DNA of 5,596 bases. It comes from Methanocorpusculum sp. (lineage in GTDB: Archaea > Halobacteriota > Methanomicrobia > Methanomicrobiales > Methanocorpusculaceae). This document shows positions 5,563-5,596 of the stretch, one piece after another (position 1 is the stretch's first letter; every line of letters starts with the position of its first letter). The stretch is taken from the NCBI GenBank assembly GCA_029987235.1, contig DALTWF010000054.1, positions 1-5,596 of the forward strand. Reading direction: 5' to 3'. Under the pieces are notes generated by a model. The model had not been told where the DNA came from and ran no database searches. It was given only the letters and a program-made list of their open reading frames with translations. The position numbers were made by a program, and so were the translations under genes.

Positions 5563-5573
5563 AGCAAACACAC

Positions 5574-5596
5574 ATGAAAGCAACTAAAGTAATGGG
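5574..5596 (+). CDS. 5' end of right outward-facing gene (partial, product unknown)
   Basis: An ATG at 5574 opens MKATKVM plus the first two bases of a Gly codon, then the window ends. In the present orientation it lies behind the main promoter and structured leader, so it is the gene most likely to be expressed. The first codons are identical to those of the left gene, so after inversion the left gene's downstream part would follow the same leader and N-terminus. The two lysines in a short N-terminus would suit a signal peptide. A surface protein is a reasonable guess from the secretion genes and the switch layout, but it is not shown by the sequence. Confidence 0.6.

Larger units (their letters stand above)
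5449..5573 (+). promoter_or_regulatory. Structured 5' leader of the right outward gene
   Basis: The predicted leader contains four short hairpins in a row. They are CCGT/ACGG (5455-5465), TATTCGAC/GTCGAATA (5487-5506, 8-bp perfect arms, TCAT loop), TGCATG/CATGCA (5516-5533) and TTCCTAA/TTAGGAA (5542-5559). The last partly covers the Shine-Dalgarno run at 5555-5562. A leader this long is unusual beside the apparently leaderless genes in the window. It could stabilise an abundant mRNA or control translation. I do not recognise a known riboswitch class. Confidence 0.45.
1..5596. mobile_element. Putative invertible DNA segment (site-specific inversion cassette)
   Basis: The window is bounded by a perfect 55-bp inverted repeat and encodes a tyrosine recombinase whose gene begins 54 bp inside the left copy. 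Each repeat contains an outward-reading ribosome-binding site and ATG with identical first codons, so two divergent genes outside share the same 5' end. A promoter and long leader lie inside the segment at the right end only. This is the layout of a promoter-inversion switch. The recombinase, secF, secD and ATPase genes appear complete and lie wholly inside, so inversion would not interrupt them. Seen directly: repeats, start codons, recombinase, promoter. Inferred: that inversion occurs and changes expression. A transposon with terminal repeats is less likely because the repeats carry translation starts and the cargo includes core secretion genes. Confidence 0.7.
5542..5596. repeat. Right inverted repeat (IR-R), 55 bp, perfect match to 1-55
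   Basis: This is the exact reverse complement of bases 1-55; identity stops inward at 5541. It contains the 18-bp dyad, the ribosome-binding run and the first codons of the right outward gene. Perfect identity over 55 bp between distant copies fits recent or ongoing exchange between them. Confidence 0.97.

Noticed and set aside
1..5596. Transposon or insertion sequence with 55-bp terminal inverted repeats
   Set aside because: There is no transposase, the repeats carry ribosome-binding sites and start codons of outside genes, and the interior includes secFD. Target duplications cannot be tested because the flanks are not shown.
1..5596. Repeats as an assembly artefact, with the same end sequence placed at both sides
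   Set aside because: Not excluded, but identity stops at a meaningful dyad and a recombinase gene lies adjacent, which fits biology better. Spanning long reads would decide.

Overview
The window most resembles the chromosome of a methanogenic archaeon, probably of the Methanomicrobia. The clues are the archaeal gene order secF then secD, archaeal TATA elements about 27 bp upstream of start codons (leaderless genes), and family-level resemblance of the SecF/SecD proteins. No species can be named from the sequence.

The dominant feature is structural. The first 55 bases (1-55) and the last 55 bases (5542-5596) are perfect reverse complements. Each copy carries a ribosome-binding site, an ATG and the same seven-codon beginning (MKATKVM, then the first two bases of a Gly codon) of a gene that reads outward past the window edge. 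Two outside genes facing away from each other therefore share an identical leader end and N-terminus. The 5.6 kb between them looks like an invertible DNA segment that could put one promoter in front of either gene in turn.

Layout: left inverted repeat (1-55); a short promoter and a tyrosine recombinase gene (110-1138), the obvious candidate for the inverting enzyme; secF (1104-2039) and secD (2036-3550), which overlap and form an operon for the SecDF membrane complex that helps protein export; a terminator hairpin after secD; then an AAA_14/DUF4143-type ATPase gene on the minus strand (3649-4839). That ATPase gene and its promoter lie between two near-identical 39-bp palindromic direct repeats. 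From 4840 to 5541 I see no convincing gene. This roughly 700-bp tract holds repeats, dyads and a good archaeal promoter (TATA at 5419-5426) pointing right into a structured leader of about 125 nt that ends at the right-hand start codon.

Proposed working (inference): the recombinase acts at an 18-bp dyad (TTCCTAAGAAATTAGGAA) that forms the exact inner edge of each repeat. It flips the whole cassette, including its own gene, secFD, the ATPase and the promoter region, so that the strong promoter at the right end serves a different outside gene. All internal genes keep their own promoters in either orientation. A secretion operon inside an invertible promoter segment between paired outward-facing genes recalls the S-layer (sap) locus of Campylobacter fetus. 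The outside genes are not visible here, so their identity as surface proteins is a guess.
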